Origin: Dryococelus australis
Lineage: Eukaryota; Arthropoda; Insecta; Phasmatodea; Phasmatidae
Direction: 5' to 3'
NCBI GenBank assembly: GCA_029891345.1
Contig: CM056995.1
Location: 214,037,047-214,101,046, forward strand
DNA: 64,000 nt
In this document: positions 31,772-44,539 of the stretch, piece after piece
Layout: each line of letters opens with the position of its first letter
Position numbering within the stretch: the stretch's first letter is position 1
The notes under the pieces: model-generated
The model's database searches: none
What the model saw: the letters and a program-made list of their open reading frames with translations, nothing else
What the model was told of the DNA's origin: nothing
Made by a program: the position numbers and the translations under genes

Positions 31772-32486
31772 GTTACGTGTCGTTGGTCCACACCATTGAC
31801 GGTGCCCGCCCCGTGCGAGCAAGCGAAGAGGACAGAGAGTCTTATATGAGATAGCGATGGCAGCGAGGCAAAGGATTGTTTCGAATGAACAGGCGAGTAA
31901 TAGATGGGTGGTCGCGTATCTGGTACAGAAAGCGAACCGACACGATCATTTTTATCGTAGCTCGTGCCTCGCTGCAGCTGAGAAGCTCTTATTTCACCAT
32001 TTATCACGAAGGAACTTCGTCCTCATCACCATTACTGTTCCCAGAACATCTTGGATTGGCGAGAGCATTATAGACGGCACCTACCTCAAGTATAACTACC
32101 ACATGCGGACCTCCGACGAGAGTGAGTTATTAATAAGAGCCGAGAGTATGGCAGCTCAGGCGAACCTAAGCGACAGTTGGGCGATTCCGGAGCGGGGAGG
32201 CACGACTGCAGCGATCTGCGAGAGTGCGTCGGCGAGCTTGTGTGCAGTGAAGCGTGGGTCTGATCTGCAGGACTCTGGACTGGATGCGAGAATGAAAAGA
32301 CATTCGGGACGACGGAGATATACAGTTTTAACTAAATGTGTGGAAATAATTGGCGCAGTTTAATGGATATTAGCAAGACTAAGGCTGTAATTAAGACTTT
32401 AATTGAAATGGAGATAGTATTTAAATTGCGCTCAATAAGAAAATTAACAGTTAATAGGATGCTCAGACTGGTAAATTACAGATACT
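31772..32486 (+). repeat. 3' LTR of element A, truncated by SINE
   Basis: It starts GGTTACGTGTCGTTGG (first T of TG changed) and matches the 5' LTR through GCTCAGACTGGTAAATTACA near 32,480. It then stops at a SINE. It has an extra segment relative to the 5' LTR around 31,930-32,090. Confidence 0.82.
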
Positions 32487-32494
32487 TTTGCCGA

Positions 32495-32586
32495 CCTCCC
32501 ATGGCGCAGTCGGTTGGTGCGCCACCGATCTAGGGTGAGGGAGGCTCTGGGTTCGAATCCCGGGTAAGGCATGGGTGTTAATTTAA
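32495..32586 (+). mobile_element. tRNA-derived SINE head, truncated
   Basis: Box A-like TGGCGCAGTCGGTTGGTGCG and a perfect box B GGGTTCGAATCCC (32,549-32,561). The body is missing because the LTR of element B begins right after TAATTTAA. So the SINE entered the LTR of A first and B then inserted into the SINE. Confidence 0.72.
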
Positions 32587-33451
32587 TGTTACGTGCTGCA
32601 GCTGGCGCTGACTCATCTGCCTTGCAACGTAATCGGAGACCCACCTCGCCCTCCCCTCTTCCTGGAACGATGTGTTCGCGGCCTCCTGACCTGCCTCCCC
32701 CTTCTGGGAATCCCGTGAATGCCGACAGCGGCGAGACTTGCTGGCGTCACAGACCTCCTCTCGCCTGCTAGAGTTTCCGATACGTTTAGCGACAACACAA
32801 TAATGTTCTGGTGGGACTGGCTGGCGCCTCAGCCCTCCGCGACGCATCACGGGAATTGGTGAAGATTCTAGGTGGCGGCCTAAGCGGCCGGCAGCCTTTG
32901 ATGGAGGCTGCCTGGCCGGGTGTGTGCGAGCGAAGTGAACTGTGGACGACGACTGGAGATTGCAGGACGACGGCGAGTGAGATGTTCGTGGTTTAAATGG
33001 ACGAGACGATGTAAAACCGACGAGTGAAGCCTACTGTGCGTGAGAGCGCTTGTAGCACTCTAGAAAATTGCGACTGGCGGGACATGAACTGAACTGAGGT
33101 GGGACTGAATGGAAGTGTAATACTGATTTTATTGTTAATATTCGAACTGTCAAATATGGACGCATTAATTATAAAATAATTGAATATGTTTATACACAGT
33201 ATATTGGGACAGATTTTTAATGATTTAATTTCATTGATTTCTTTATCGTAATTGTAAATTTTATTAATTGGTGTCAACTGTGAACAGTAAGTGATTTCAA
33301 TTTATTGTGAGTATTTAAGTTCAGAGAATTTTGCTGTAGTTATTGTAAATAAAATAAGGAACTTATAATTTATTATTTCATTTGATTAAGATCATCCCTT
33401 AACGAACTCAGTATAGCCCGCTTAATTTTTAGATAGAGAAATTGTAACACT
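32587..33451 (+). repeat. 5' LTR of element B
   Basis: It starts TGTTACGTGCTGCAGC and ends AAATTGTAACA. The first half is GC-rich and the last 300 bases are AT-rich, with AATAAAATAAGG near 33,348 as a candidate polyadenylation signal. Only one copy is in the window, so the start is set by the TGTTACG terminus and the SINE junction. Confidence 0.72.
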
Positions 33452-33452
33452 G

Positions 33453-33470
33453 GTGTCAGAAGTGGGATGG
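33453..33470 (+). other. Primer binding site of element B
   Basis: TGGTGTCAGAAGTGGGAT lies two bases after the LTR end, nearly identical to that of element A. Confidence 0.75.
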
Positions 33471-33572
33471 AGGCATTTTATAAAAATAAAATAACTTATA
33501 GAGTTTGTGAATATCACGGTATTTGAGCAATAGGCCGCGGAATTGTTTAATTTTTTGGATGCTAACTAGAAA

Positions 33573-34934
33573 ATGTCGGCGGACATGGAAGCACTTCGGT
33601 CTGTTAATTAAAGCAATAAGCGGTCAAATTAGTAATGTAAACGAAAATGTAAATAATAAAATAGATAACGTTAGTGAATCTGTTAATAGTATAAATTAAT
33701 ATGTAAATAGTCAAATTATTAGTGTTAGTGAACTCGTATATAAGAAAATAAGACAGCGTAAACGAAAATGTAGCTAGAAAAATAGACAATGTGGACCGAA
33801 AAATAGAATGTATAAGTGAGTTAGTAAATAAGAAAATACACTGTGTGGACAAGAAGATTGACAGTGTGAGCGAGAGAATAGTAAGTGTCGAGGGTAAGGT
33901 GGAATTTGTTGAGCAGGAAGACAAATAGGAGGTGAGCGTCCTCAAGAAAAAATGGCAACAATTTTTGCAGCAGCAAGGGAGACGACATGCAGGGGCAGAA
34001 GAGGAGCCAAGATTGGTCACCACCGAGGCGACGAATGCGGGCAGCGAGAAGAAGGTAGAGGTCGCCGGCAGTGCAGCTGTCGCAGGGAAGGCACAAGCAG
34101 TTCTGCAGTGTAGATACGCCCCAGCCAGGGGTGGGTAAAGGCATCACAATTAAGCCCGCCCTCTACGATGGACAGACTTCTTGGCGCGAGTAACGGCACC
34201 AATTCGAGACCGTGGCCACCCTGAATTGATGGACAGGAGAGCAGCGGGCATACTACCTGGCGGCTGTACTGAGGGGCCCAGCATTGAGCATACTGCAGTC
34301 GATGCCGGAACGGCATCGTCTAGAATACTGCACACTGGTGTCGGCTTTGGAGCTTCGATTCGTCGAACGGTACCTGCGGCACGCCCATCATGTCCAATTG
34401 CGAAGCCGCATCCAGCGACCTGGCGAACAACTGCAGGAGCTGTGGCAGGACATCGTAAGGCTGTCACATCTCTCTCTGGAGGGTTACTCGAAATAGGCAC
34501 GAAATGTCATCGCCATCGGCTTCTTCGACGATGCTATCGCTGACACCGAGGGGCGGCAAGCTGTGCGGTTAGCTGCGCCTCACACCATGTAGGATGCCTT
34601 GGCCCGAGCACTGGAACTGGAGTCAGCACGGTAGTCATCAGTGCCCCGACGTCCAGTGCGGGCAGTGATATTTGATGAAGGGGAGGACGACAGCGGCGAG
34701 AGGATGTTGAAGGACTTGCAGATGACCATCAGGGACATCGCCTCCAGGTTGTGCACTATGGAGACTCGCCGTCTCCCACCCAAACGGCCGGAATGTTGGA
34801 CGTTTGGACAGCCGGGGCAGCTGAGAGCCAACTGTCCTCAGCAGCAGCAACATCAGCAGCAGAAGCAGCAGCAACAGCCACGGAGCAGGCACCGAGGAAC
34901 AGGTGAGAGTGCAATGTCATCGGGAAACTTGTAA
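33573..34934 (+). pseudogene. gag: gag polyprotein of element B
   Basis: It starts MSADMEALRSVN and then breaks within the repeated coiled-coil segment (stops near 33,609 and further). The core appears at 34,284-34,496 (RHRLEYCTLVSALELRF, LQELWQDIVRLSHLSLEG). The C-terminal frame 34,641-34,934 has a damaged zinc knuckle (CWTFGQPGQLRANC, where the second Cys and the His are replaced) and a Gln-rich tail of CAG codons. Confidence 0.75.
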
Positions 34935-34957
34935 ACACAAGTCTTGAGGGGCAAAGG

Positions 34958-36428
34958 TTGGTGATTGCTGTTGAGAAGGCCCGAATGATTTTGCAAGTGC
35001 GCTCAATGAAACAAGACTTCAATGCCATATTGGTGGAGGGGAGTCTAGATTATGTTTATTGCCACATGTTCGTTGACACAGAAGCGACTATAACAGTGGT
35101 AAGACCCAACATTCTTGGGCATTCCCGCCAGCGATCATCCGATAAGAACATGGATCACTGCTATTTAACAACAGTAACGGGCGAGACCACACCAGCCAAA
35201 GGAAATGGAAAGGTACTCTTTCAGCTCGGTAACCTTGAGATGGAGAATGATATATACATAGCAGAAATAGAGGACGAATGCATTCTGGGTATTGATGTTT
35301 TACGTAATCTGGGATGCTGTATTGATACTCGACTGGGGGTGTTACGTGTAGGTAATACTGAGTTGGTAGTGTCAACACGACGAGATTTATCTTCACCAAT
35401 GAGCTACCCAGTAGTGTGTAATCAGTAAACTGTGCTCCCTGCTTCTAACGAAGTTGTTATTCCAGGCAGATGCCAGGGAAATATTTGTCAGGCGATTGGG
35501 CATAATCGAACCAGTTCAGAAAGGTGACATTTAACCCGATGGTGACATTGATTTCTTAAAAATCGGACAGTTTGCCTGTTAGGACAATTAATTTGTCTGA
35601 CTGTGATATCTGCCTTAAAGAGGTGGCCACAATAGGGTTTTGCAAGCATATCTCACAGGTATTTCCAAATGGTCCAGAAGCTTCACTGTCACAAACTACT
35701 GAATGTCCTCTTCCAGATTCTCTGGGGGACCTGTTGACAAGAACAAAAATAAATCTCAACTGGCAACAGGAGAGCGCTGTTTCAGAATTGTTACAGAGAA
35801 ATAGAGGTGCTTTCTCCTGCGAGCCCAATGACCTCGGCAGAACTAATGTTTCATGCCACCACATCGACACAGGGGATGCCAGACCCACAAAGCAGCCACC
35901 AAATCGACTACCGCTAGCCTCACAAGAGGTTGTTGACGGTATTCTGAAAGAGATGAGGGTTTAGATGTGATAGAGCCATCAGTCAGTCCATGGTCTTCTC
36001 ACATTGTGCTTGTTAAAAAGAAAGATGACTCTATTAGCTTTTATGTTGACTAGCGCCAACTTAACAATGCGACCAAGAAAGATTCTTACCCACTCCCTAG
36101 GATAGACGACACCCTGAATAGCCTAGCAGGCTCACAGTGGTTTTCTACTCTAGACATGAAGAGCAGGTATTGGCAGTGCGAGGTGGCCCAGGAAGACAAG
36201 GAAAAGAATGCCTTTTGTGTCCAAGGGAAAGGAACCTGGCGATTCAAGGTTATGCCATTTGGGCTACACAATGCCCCTGCCACCTTCGAACGACTAATGG
36301 AGAAAGTTCTGACCTTAGAGATTTTTCAGGTTTACCTAGACGACATTGTGGTCACAGGAAGAACTTTTGAAGAGCACCTGGCACACTTAGATTCTATGTT
36401 TCAGAAAGTGACTGTTGTAGTACATTAA
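34958..36428 (+). pseudogene. pol: Protease and partial reverse transcriptase (pol) of element B
   Basis: The protease frame (34,958-35,428) has HMFVDTEATITVVRP, where the catalytic DTG is DTE, and ILGIDVLRNLGCCID. The RT starts in 35,572-35,964 (linker and first fingers region). It passes a TAG near 35,962 and continues through VIEPSVSPWSSHIVLVKKKD, an RQLN region with a stop just before it, SYPLPRIDDTL, FSTLDMKSRYWQ, FKVMPFGLHNAPATF and VYLDDIVVTG (YLDD-type active site at about 36,331). It ends soon after and RNase H and integrase are missing. Confidence 0.82.
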
Positions 36429-36429
36429 G

Positions 36430-37740
36430 AATATTTTTACACCAGCTATAAGTCTGCATAGGGTGCCCAGAGCAGGTATTACAAAAGGTAAGACCACCTC
36501 ATTTTCTCCCTGCATGTGCCATCCTCCATCTCCTCCAACTTTTGTTCTTCCATCCGAAATGCAAGCACATTCCTCTCTTGATTTTCATATTTATTATTTT
36601 TCAAACTCCCCAGGCGGCTAGTTGATCGCCGAACTTGGTCCGAGGTGATTTGACAATCTTCCTGGCTCTGTCTTCAAGAATCGCGCGATGTCTTGGTACT
36701 TACAAGAGTCCATGCATTTGTGTGTCCGTTGTTGCATACCCAGCATAGCCCGCAGAAGTTAAAAGGGAGTTTTTTATACTAGTGTTTTCCAGCCACGTCC
36801 CTCTTGAGATTACCTCTACAAGGAATTGCAGATCAGGGGACTTCAACCCTATAGGCGGAATCAGATCACTAAAAAAATGGAGGAGCCAGTCTAGTGCCAA
36901 TGTGGAAAATAAAATTTTACTGAAAGTAAGTTAGTGAAGTCTGTAATTGCTATAACTTTTAAAAGAGTTTAATATTTATATTTATTTCGAAATAAGGGTA
37001 AAACACCAAGGAACTATAGCTTTTAAAGATATAGATTAACGTTGTCGTTGTGGCAGCATTATAACAAAAATTCTTCGTTGAGCAAGAAGTAGACACAAAC
37101 ACAAAGCAACGTGCGGGATGTCAATATGTTAGTTCATTCTGGCAAATAATTTGTTCGTTCGTGAAAAATGTGTAGGAAAGAAAGTCTTCTGTACCATAAT
37201 GCGAATACGCAGATGGGAAGACACCTTTGCTACAATCATTAATTAAAATATTTAAAATAGTCTACACACAAAAAAAAAACTGCTAGGCTACCTTGACAAG
37301 GTTTCGAAAGAAAAATAACTTTCATTATGTATTAAACATTACAAACAGTTGCAGCAAATTAATAGTACACGTATAACTTCTGCAAAATGATACCGTTCCA
37401 TTAAGAATTTTTGGATAAATAGTTTACATTTTTTTAAAATAGGAAGTTTTAAGGTTGCTCGTAAATAGCCGCACAATTGCCGGATTCTAAAAAAACAAAA
37501 AAAGGGAGTATGCGTTGCAGCTTTGAGTGGCGTCTCTTTATCTTCCTTGGTTTGTGTTACTGACTTTAGATGGCTCCGACACTAGTGCTTCATACATCTC
37601 CCATCATCACACCAGCTTCGTGACTGACCTACATATATATCGCTACTTCCGCAAGTTTTATCAGCCAAACTACCCAACTTCCAAGAGGAATATATAAACA
37701 TAAACACTTATATTTTTACGGTGTTTTGTACTGTGCAAAT
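36430..37740. other. Gene-free AT-rich stretch
   Basis: No recognisable frame. The sequence changes abruptly from RT coding to AT-rich DNA at about 36,430. Confidence 0.5.
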
Positions 37741-38620
37741 CGTTCATGGCGTGAACATAGGGTATTGTCCATTTTATGTTAGTGGGGTAAATTTTGACAG
37801 TTCTAGACAAGTAGCACTGCCACAATGTAGCCTTCCACAGCAGCTGTTTTGTCACTGAAGAAAAAGACGTTTGTAAACAAATGTTTAGAGTCCAATGCAC
37901 ACTTGCATTTTCCTCCGTTCCCGTGTTCCCTGTCATGGCAGGCACTGCAAATCTGACGGTAGCTAACTTCCGTCCAGTAATTAATGTAGGATATTATAGC
38001 TAGGTTGGCATTCCAACTTATTTTTGTTTTTATAATTACCGAGTTAAATTGGTTGGGGTTCTGTTTATTTATTTCGAGGGAAAAACGAAACAATTAAAAG
38101 AAAAAGAGGGAGGGGGGCTTTAGTTTAACGTCATTCGTGAGACGGCATTATTTTGATGTTCTTACGAGTGTTTGGCGTTTTGAGTTGCATATTGTTTTGA
38201 TGGAGATATGTAAAATTTTGCTGGTATGTAAACAACATTTAAATTATTTAATTCGAAAATGGTAACTTAAAAAAAAAAAAAAAAAAAAAACCCGCGATGC
38301 AAACGTCGCTGTTCGTATTCGTACAGATGCAGTAGTATATACCTACACGCACACACTTCGACCGATATTAACCTTACACTCGTTGAATTTACGATATAGA
38401 CAAATAAATAAATAGTAATCACTCACTACAAAAGTGTGGAAAGTGCGGCTTTCTCAGGCAACGTGCATTTCAATAACTGTGTTAACAATTTACAAATATA
38501 TTTTTAAAACACGCAAACTTACTGTTTGTAAAATTTGCAACCTCTTGAACACGGTTTTTTTTTTTTTTTCTCCAATCCTTGCCAAGTTTACTTCACTAAA
38601 ATCACGTTTGTTTGTTACTA
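37740..38620. repeat. Dispersed repeat copy 1
   Basis: It matches 48,350-49,110 in direct orientation. Blocks include GTAAATTTTGACAGTT, TTTGTAAACAAATG, GTAGGATATTATAGCTAGGTT, GAGTTGCATATTGTTTTGATGG and AACTTACTGTTTGTAAAATTTGC. Poly-A (38,268-38,290) and poly-T (38,559-38,573) tracts are inserted or expanded here. It has no coding frame in common with copy 2, so it is probably a non-coding repeat or an old segmental duplication. Confidence 0.65.
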
Positions 38621-40870
38621 GTATTAAATAACTTATTCGCAGAATCATTCAGAAAAATCAACACTGCGCACTTTTCCTGATACAAACGTAAATTATATTC
38701 GTGTCACTTCATTGTGAAGGCGGTAAGTAAAATGGCGGAAGGCACGCGGTAAACACGTTCCGATTAATACATTTCACTCAAGAAAACGCACTGCAACAGT
38801 ACCTACAACCAACAATGTTTGAAAAAAAAGCAAATGAAATATAATTAACTGCGATTAAATATTCCGACAGCACCTACAAGATATTCGTATAATAAACACG
38901 ACGAGAAAAAACCAGACGCACAACGGCCGTTCACCGGGCTGGAAACAGGAAACACAAACACGGCTAGCCATTGGCTGGAAACGTTTAGGCCAAATTTTCG
39001 TACGTGTCGCCATACTCTGTCATAAATGCTAAACATGTTTTTTTTAAGTCCAGTCACTAATAGCCAAGAAAATATAATATTGCTTTAAAATCATAATTTA
39101 AATCATAAATAATGTAAGCATAATTAAGATTTTAAATACAACTTTTAGTTCTGAGTACTATTTTCTTCCAAAGCTATCACAGAAAGAGCAAACTTAACAA
39201 CACGGATCCCGCATCAGTTCATAAGCTAATACAATACTGTACGAACGGGAGCATTTACTGTTTACATTGTGTGTATGTTAGTCACATTGCCTGTAAGATT
39301 TTAGCCCACTTATTTGAAATGGATAGTATTCGCAATTCGGGCAAGGTATCAAGGTACATTTCCATGGAACAATGGCGGAAATCGAACAGTTACTCGACTA
39401 GAGGCTCGTACAAATAGAGAAAATGAATGAACGTGCTGCCAGACTCCGACTACTAATAATATCTAAGTAGTCTGCAGATAATTCGCGTACGGAAGAACTA
39501 TCAATATTTTTTGACGAATTATTCTAAGACGTGTACGTACAATACCGTTCCGCGATGAAATTTCGTAATACCTATACAAATGAACCAGGTAGAATTATCC
39601 ACCACGTAATGTGACAGGGTTTGGATAACATAGTTTATTACGCTGTTAGAAATTTCTGTAAATTTACGGACTTTTCAACGAAGGGTGCTACTTGAATAAA
39701 CTAAGAGTTTTTCGTAGTTCGAAATAATTGAATCTTCGTAGAAATTCCATAGAAAAAAAAGGAAAGAGATACTTTTGCTATCGTTATCTCTGTCCTCCGA
39801 GTTTCCATTCTTTCTACGAGTGCGCTAACGAACCTTCGGCCCTTTCCGTCAATAATCGTGTAATTCCGAGCTAGCAGCTTTCGTCTGCTTTGAAGACCTT
39901 GCCGAAAATGTCGGGTGTCGTGGTTTTTATGGATTCGTGTTTGTAATCGAAGAGGAATCTGGTGTGCCACTGTACAGAGTTAAGTATATTTTTCATTATA
40001 ACAATTTATTTATTGAGTATAAAAATCATTAATATTATTTCCTAATGTGGCCTATTTTTATTATTAATTTTATCGAAAAACATTTTCAAAATAGTGAACT
40101 GAATCCTTATTTTTCTATTTTGCAATTTTAAACAAAATGGTTCGTAGCTAGTCAATTACAATGAAATTCCAATTTTGAGACGTTTTGTAAAACAACTGTT
40201 TAGTTCATGTTTTTAAAATAGGCTGTTATTTGTTTGCATATTTAGCAACAAATTTTTTTAAAGTCGTAATTTCATACATTGTTATTTTCTTATTTATTAA
40301 CATTTGCAGCATTCCAGTTATGATTGTAGAATTATTTTTAAAAAATTATCACTGCTAATGTAAATATGCGTTGACGCGAGTGCTAAACAAGTGACTGTCG
40401 ACAACGTCCGAATCGAATTTAACCACGAAACGACAAATGACAAAATAATGAATTTGTCATTTCAAACACTGCTTCAAACATAAGTTTTATATTTTGATTT
40501 GTTGCAATGAATTTTACTTAGCAACTGTGTTTAGTTCTCAAAATTTTGCACAATGGTACGGTGAAAACGGTAAGTAGGCTATATAGATATTAATAACATT
40601 AAGGTACTAGGTTGTTAACATCAAGTAGGCCCCATTCAAGTGAGCCTAATAATCTGATTTGTAAATGTTTCAAGCCTAATATTTTTTTTGCAAATGGTAT
40701 ACAAAATAGTATTTAAAATACATCACAAAATACAAAACATAAAAATTAATTGCGGGAAAATAGCCACTAGCGGCTAGCCTAATAATTAAAATTTTTAAAA
40801 TAGAAGACTACAATTTATACCAATCGCTCTACACAGCTTGTTACATCTTTACTTTCATAAATTTTTCATT
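38620..40870. other. Gene-free stretch
   Basis: AT-rich, with short frames that show no domain. I see nothing I can name up to the hAT C-terminus. Confidence 0.5.
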
Positions 40871-43800
40871 TCCTTTGCAAAAAATTAGTTTTTCAAAACT
40901 GTGATCAGACAGTGATGATCTTGTAGGATTCAGAATGAATCCTGCGAATGAAAACAGTATTTCAACTGGTGCTGAAGAACACAAGCTGGTGTTTATATAG
41001 CATGAAAAGAATCTTCACTGTTCGGTACTGATTCAGACTTGTCATGGATGTTGATTTATTATTTAAGTAAGACAGCATTTCCAGCTCAATAATGGAGTGC
41101 TTTTCGACTTCAGTATTCGGGCTTGAGAAGACGTAAAATTTTTCTAGTTTATGGTATTCATTTTGTGCTGAAATGTGTGTGTCAGCGTCAGCCTCTTCAC
41201 TGGATGCAATCTGTTCCTATTCTGCAGCAAGTATGCACATGTTCTGAATTCTTTTCCTCTCTTGGTCATTCAGATCTTGAGGAATTCATCTCAACTTGAG
41301 TATGGGATGGAAACATGATGCTAAAATGGCTTCATTTTCTGTTGGAGATAGGCTGAAAAATTCGTCAAATCTTTTTGTTAAAGCTGCTGTTAAATTCTGT
41401 AAAATCTGAGCGCAATAACGCAGATTATTCGCTGCCACAGACTGAAGTTTATATTTCAATGAGAATAATGTTGGTAGCAGCTGACCATAAAAACAGTTTG
41501 TTTCAGAATGAAGAAAGTCAAGAGCCAGCGCAATTGGCATCGTCACTTCAACATACTCCTGTAAATATTCTACTTCAGCTTCATTGAAATTACAAGTCAG
41601 TCCTAATTTTTCTATAATTTCGGGTAACTTATTTTGATGTTTCATCAGTGCAACTATGGAATCATAAAGTGAATTCCACCTTGTAGGACACGGATAAATT
41701 AGGCTGCAGCCAAGAATATTAGTAACCACTTCAGAGGATTTTGGTTGTCTCATCAGATTCCAAATGGCTGTAGTACACTTCCCAATTGCTGAATGGTGAA
41801 TTCTTCCGGTTGCTGATGCCACTATAGCTTTCTGGAAGTCTGTTGTGGCCAAAAGATTTAATGTGTGGGAAGCACTTCTCAAATGATGTGGTAATACAAC
41901 ACAAGAATCACTAGTTCCTTCCTCTACGTTTATGTCAAGAAACTGTACTGCATCTACTTAATCAGAATCAACTTCATTGTCACCACCTAAACACACACAC
42001 AAAAGCTAGTAAGTGTTTGAACAGTAAACATTTAACATATACATTCCTCTTATAATTGTATCGAGAGGATTTAAAACTTTTAGAAAATCACTTAAAATCA
42101 GTTTCAAAATCCATGCTTAAAGGAGTTTGATACTTGACTCCGAATTCCTTAAATGTTTTTATGAAATTGGATCCATTATCAGTGACAGTTTACACAATTT
42201 TATCATGTGACAAGCCATAGTCGGAATGAATGTCGAAGACCATCTCGGCTATTCTATCATATGAATGGATGCCTCTGAAACGTTTGCAATTTAACACAGC
42301 ACTTTCTATTTCCAGAGTTTCTCCGTTAATCATAAAACAAAAAATAGACAAGACGTAGTACTTCAACGCAGTACTAAAGACTCAAAGAAAATATTTAAAA
42401 GAATCTTTCCAGGCATACCCAGTGTGCTGTTACTGCAAGGAAACTTCTAAGTTTGGGAGATCAAATATCTACTGTAGTTGACACATTTTTTACAGTATTA
42501 AGTTCTATTCTTAGTTGTTCTTTTATTGACAAGCAATGTTCTTCAATTTCTCTGCCAAGAGTAAGTCTCGACATGATTTCGACACCATCAAGGTCTAAAA
42601 CAAAGCAAAACTGTTTTGTTACACAGAACTTTAGTATGCTATGCGATAATAGGTTAAATAAAAATGCTTTTAAATATTTGTAACATATTCTAGCATATCG
42701 TTATTCCAATGTGTATTTACAAAGTTAGTAGAAAATTATGTCACTTTCGTACGTTTTAAGAAAGTGCACAAGTTATCATTTACGTTCTTAGAAAGTGCAC
42801 GTTTGTCTTAGGTAAAGGTACGCACACAAACCACATTTTTAAAAGAAATCTTTCTAAAGAAAATATGACATATAAAACAGAAATATAAGTCTTACCTTTG
42901 CATATTTTTATGAAGTTGGTATCTTCAACAGTTGATAATGGTTTCATGCTTTGAACAACGTAATGAATTACATTTTCATTGAATTGATGTTGTTTGATTT
43001 TTTGTTTATGTTTATATCAAACAGTATTGTTTATTCTTAATTTACTGGTGGAGCATCACTTTGGCCATCACAGACTCTTTTCAGAGAGTTGCTTGCCAGT
43101 TTGTGTTCTTATGCATTTCATACTCGCAAAGAACATCTTCATGGATTCTCTGATATTCAAATCATATATTTAACTACAGTAATTTAATTAAACAAATACA
43201 TACAGTAATAAAATTAAAATAAGAGAATGTGAAAAAATGTGCAAGTTTCTGTATTATATTCCACGTGTTACAGATCGTGTAGTAGTCAGACAATTATCAT
43301 TTCTTTACTATTTAAATATAGTTTATAGACACTAACAAGGAATAATTGAAAAAATAAAACTAAAACAATAAATATAAATACAGCAAAACATAACCCAAGA
43401 TGGTGTTTCATGTTCCCTCTTTCAAGTATGCTACTCCATGTTAACACCAGGTTTTTACACAGCGCTATACTAAGAACGCATTGAGAATTCGGACAGTATA
43501 ATGCAGTACCCTTGGCTGTGAAGGACACATTTTTGTGAAGGCTGCGAGAATTGAATGATCAAAGGACCAATCCTAGGGATTCGGAAACAGCCAACATTGC
43601 AGTAGGCAGCCCGCAGTAAACCGAGTACTATTCACAATGAGCTGTCATAAAAATATGAATGTAGAATGGTGGTTGTAAACAGAAGTAATAAAATATTTTT
43701 ACCCAACGAAAAAAAGTATCAAGAGTGATGAAAATGTGTCGCTGAGCTGTATTCTTTACTTGATTAATGATTATGAATACAAAAAACATTTTTCGAGAAC

Positions 43801-44113
43801 TATTTACTTTAGGTTATGCTTGACAAGGCTGCCAACTACTCGACCGCTCAATTTGGACTGGGGCCTTAGGCCTACCAAGTCTCACAAATAATCAAGCGTG
43901 GGCATAGGTAATGAACACACACAAAAATTAACCTTACCTTAAAATGAGTCTTGATGTTTGTTGTAGCCTTAAGTGATCCACGAATCGTAGTGTCCTTATT
44001 TCTCATGGATTTGCATATCATGCAAGTCGCTTCCACTTTAACTTCTTTTATTTTTTATTCACAGTAAAATATTTACCGTCCAAGATAGACGGAAGACGAA
44101 TATTGTTTTCCAT
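40870..44113 (-). pseudogene. hAT superfamily transposase with BED zinc finger, multi-exon, decayed
   Basis: Exon 1 (43,938-44,113) starts MENNIRLPSILDGKYFTVN and, after a shift, encodes a BED finger (CMICKSMRNKDTTIRGSLKA, then THFK) up to a GTAAGG donor. Exon 2 ends at a GTAAG donor near 42,895 (HYVVQSMKPLSTVEDTNFIK). Exon 3 (from 42,594 down) has IMSRLTLGREIEEH, TVKNVSTTVDI and SFLAVTAHW, then RFRGIHSYDRIAEMVFDIH and TVTDNGSNFIKTFKEFGVKY with catalytic Asp. An intron ends in GTGTGTTTAG near 41,989. The main open part (41,286-41,882) has MRSASHTLNLLATTD and CPTRWNSLYDSIVAL. The C-terminal dimerisation block (SFAGFILNPTRSSLSD) is near 40,900-40,980. Several stops and shifts. TIRs were not found. 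Confidence 0.85.
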
Positions 44114-44447
44114 GTCCAAATATTCTGTTTTAGCAATGAATGCCCCACTCACATGGAAACAACACTACACACCACAGAGTAGGGAAAAGATACAATACAC
44201 ATCATATTGTCAACACAGAACACAAAATATATTGTCAATGGGTAATCACGTTCGTTGGAGTCGGAAGAGTTTAACGGCCCTTTAACCGCGAGGTCTTGAG
44301 AGCCGATAATCACATTCGTGATTAAGTGCCATAACGATTACAATTGAGATTGTTGGGAAAAGCGCTGTTATTAATTTGGTACACTTGTGCACAGAAACTC
44401 TTGCCACCAGGTAGCACCGGTGTTTAATAGACGAACATATTATATGG

Positions 44448-44530
44448 CTGTTCACTGTAAAGTGAGCACTTTTTAAGGCCCTTCAAAATTTTTACTTTCA
44501 CACAAAATCTATCTTCCTGCTGTTTTTTAA
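44448..44530 (+). repeat. Terminus of a TIR element, same family as 62,228
   Basis: GTTCACTGTAAAGTGAGCACTTTTTA matches the start of the element at 62,228 (GGTTCACTGTAAAATGAGCACTTTTGA). Similarity extends for about 75 bases (TACTTTCA, ATCTATCTTCCTGC). I could not find the opposite end. Confidence 0.5.
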
Positions 44531-44539
44531 TATAAATAA

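Larger units (their letters stand above)
28992..32486 (+). mobile_element. Gypsy-type LTR retrotransposon A, internally deleted
   Basis: The order is 5' LTR, primer binding site, broken gag with zinc knuckle, the C-terminal end of pol (integrase tail), polypurine tract and 3' LTR. Protease, RT, RNase H and most of integrase are missing, removed by a deletion between about 31,010 and 31,500. The 3' LTR is cut off by a SINE. Confidence 0.85.
32587..36430 (+). mobile_element. Gypsy-type LTR retrotransposon B, 3'-truncated
   Basis: The order is 5' LTR, primer binding site, gag, protease and the first part of reverse transcriptase. After 36,430 the sequence is unrelated; RNase H, integrase and the 3' LTR are absent. 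Its gag is clearly related to that of element A, but the LTR differs apart from its ends, so they are sister families. Confidence 0.83.
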
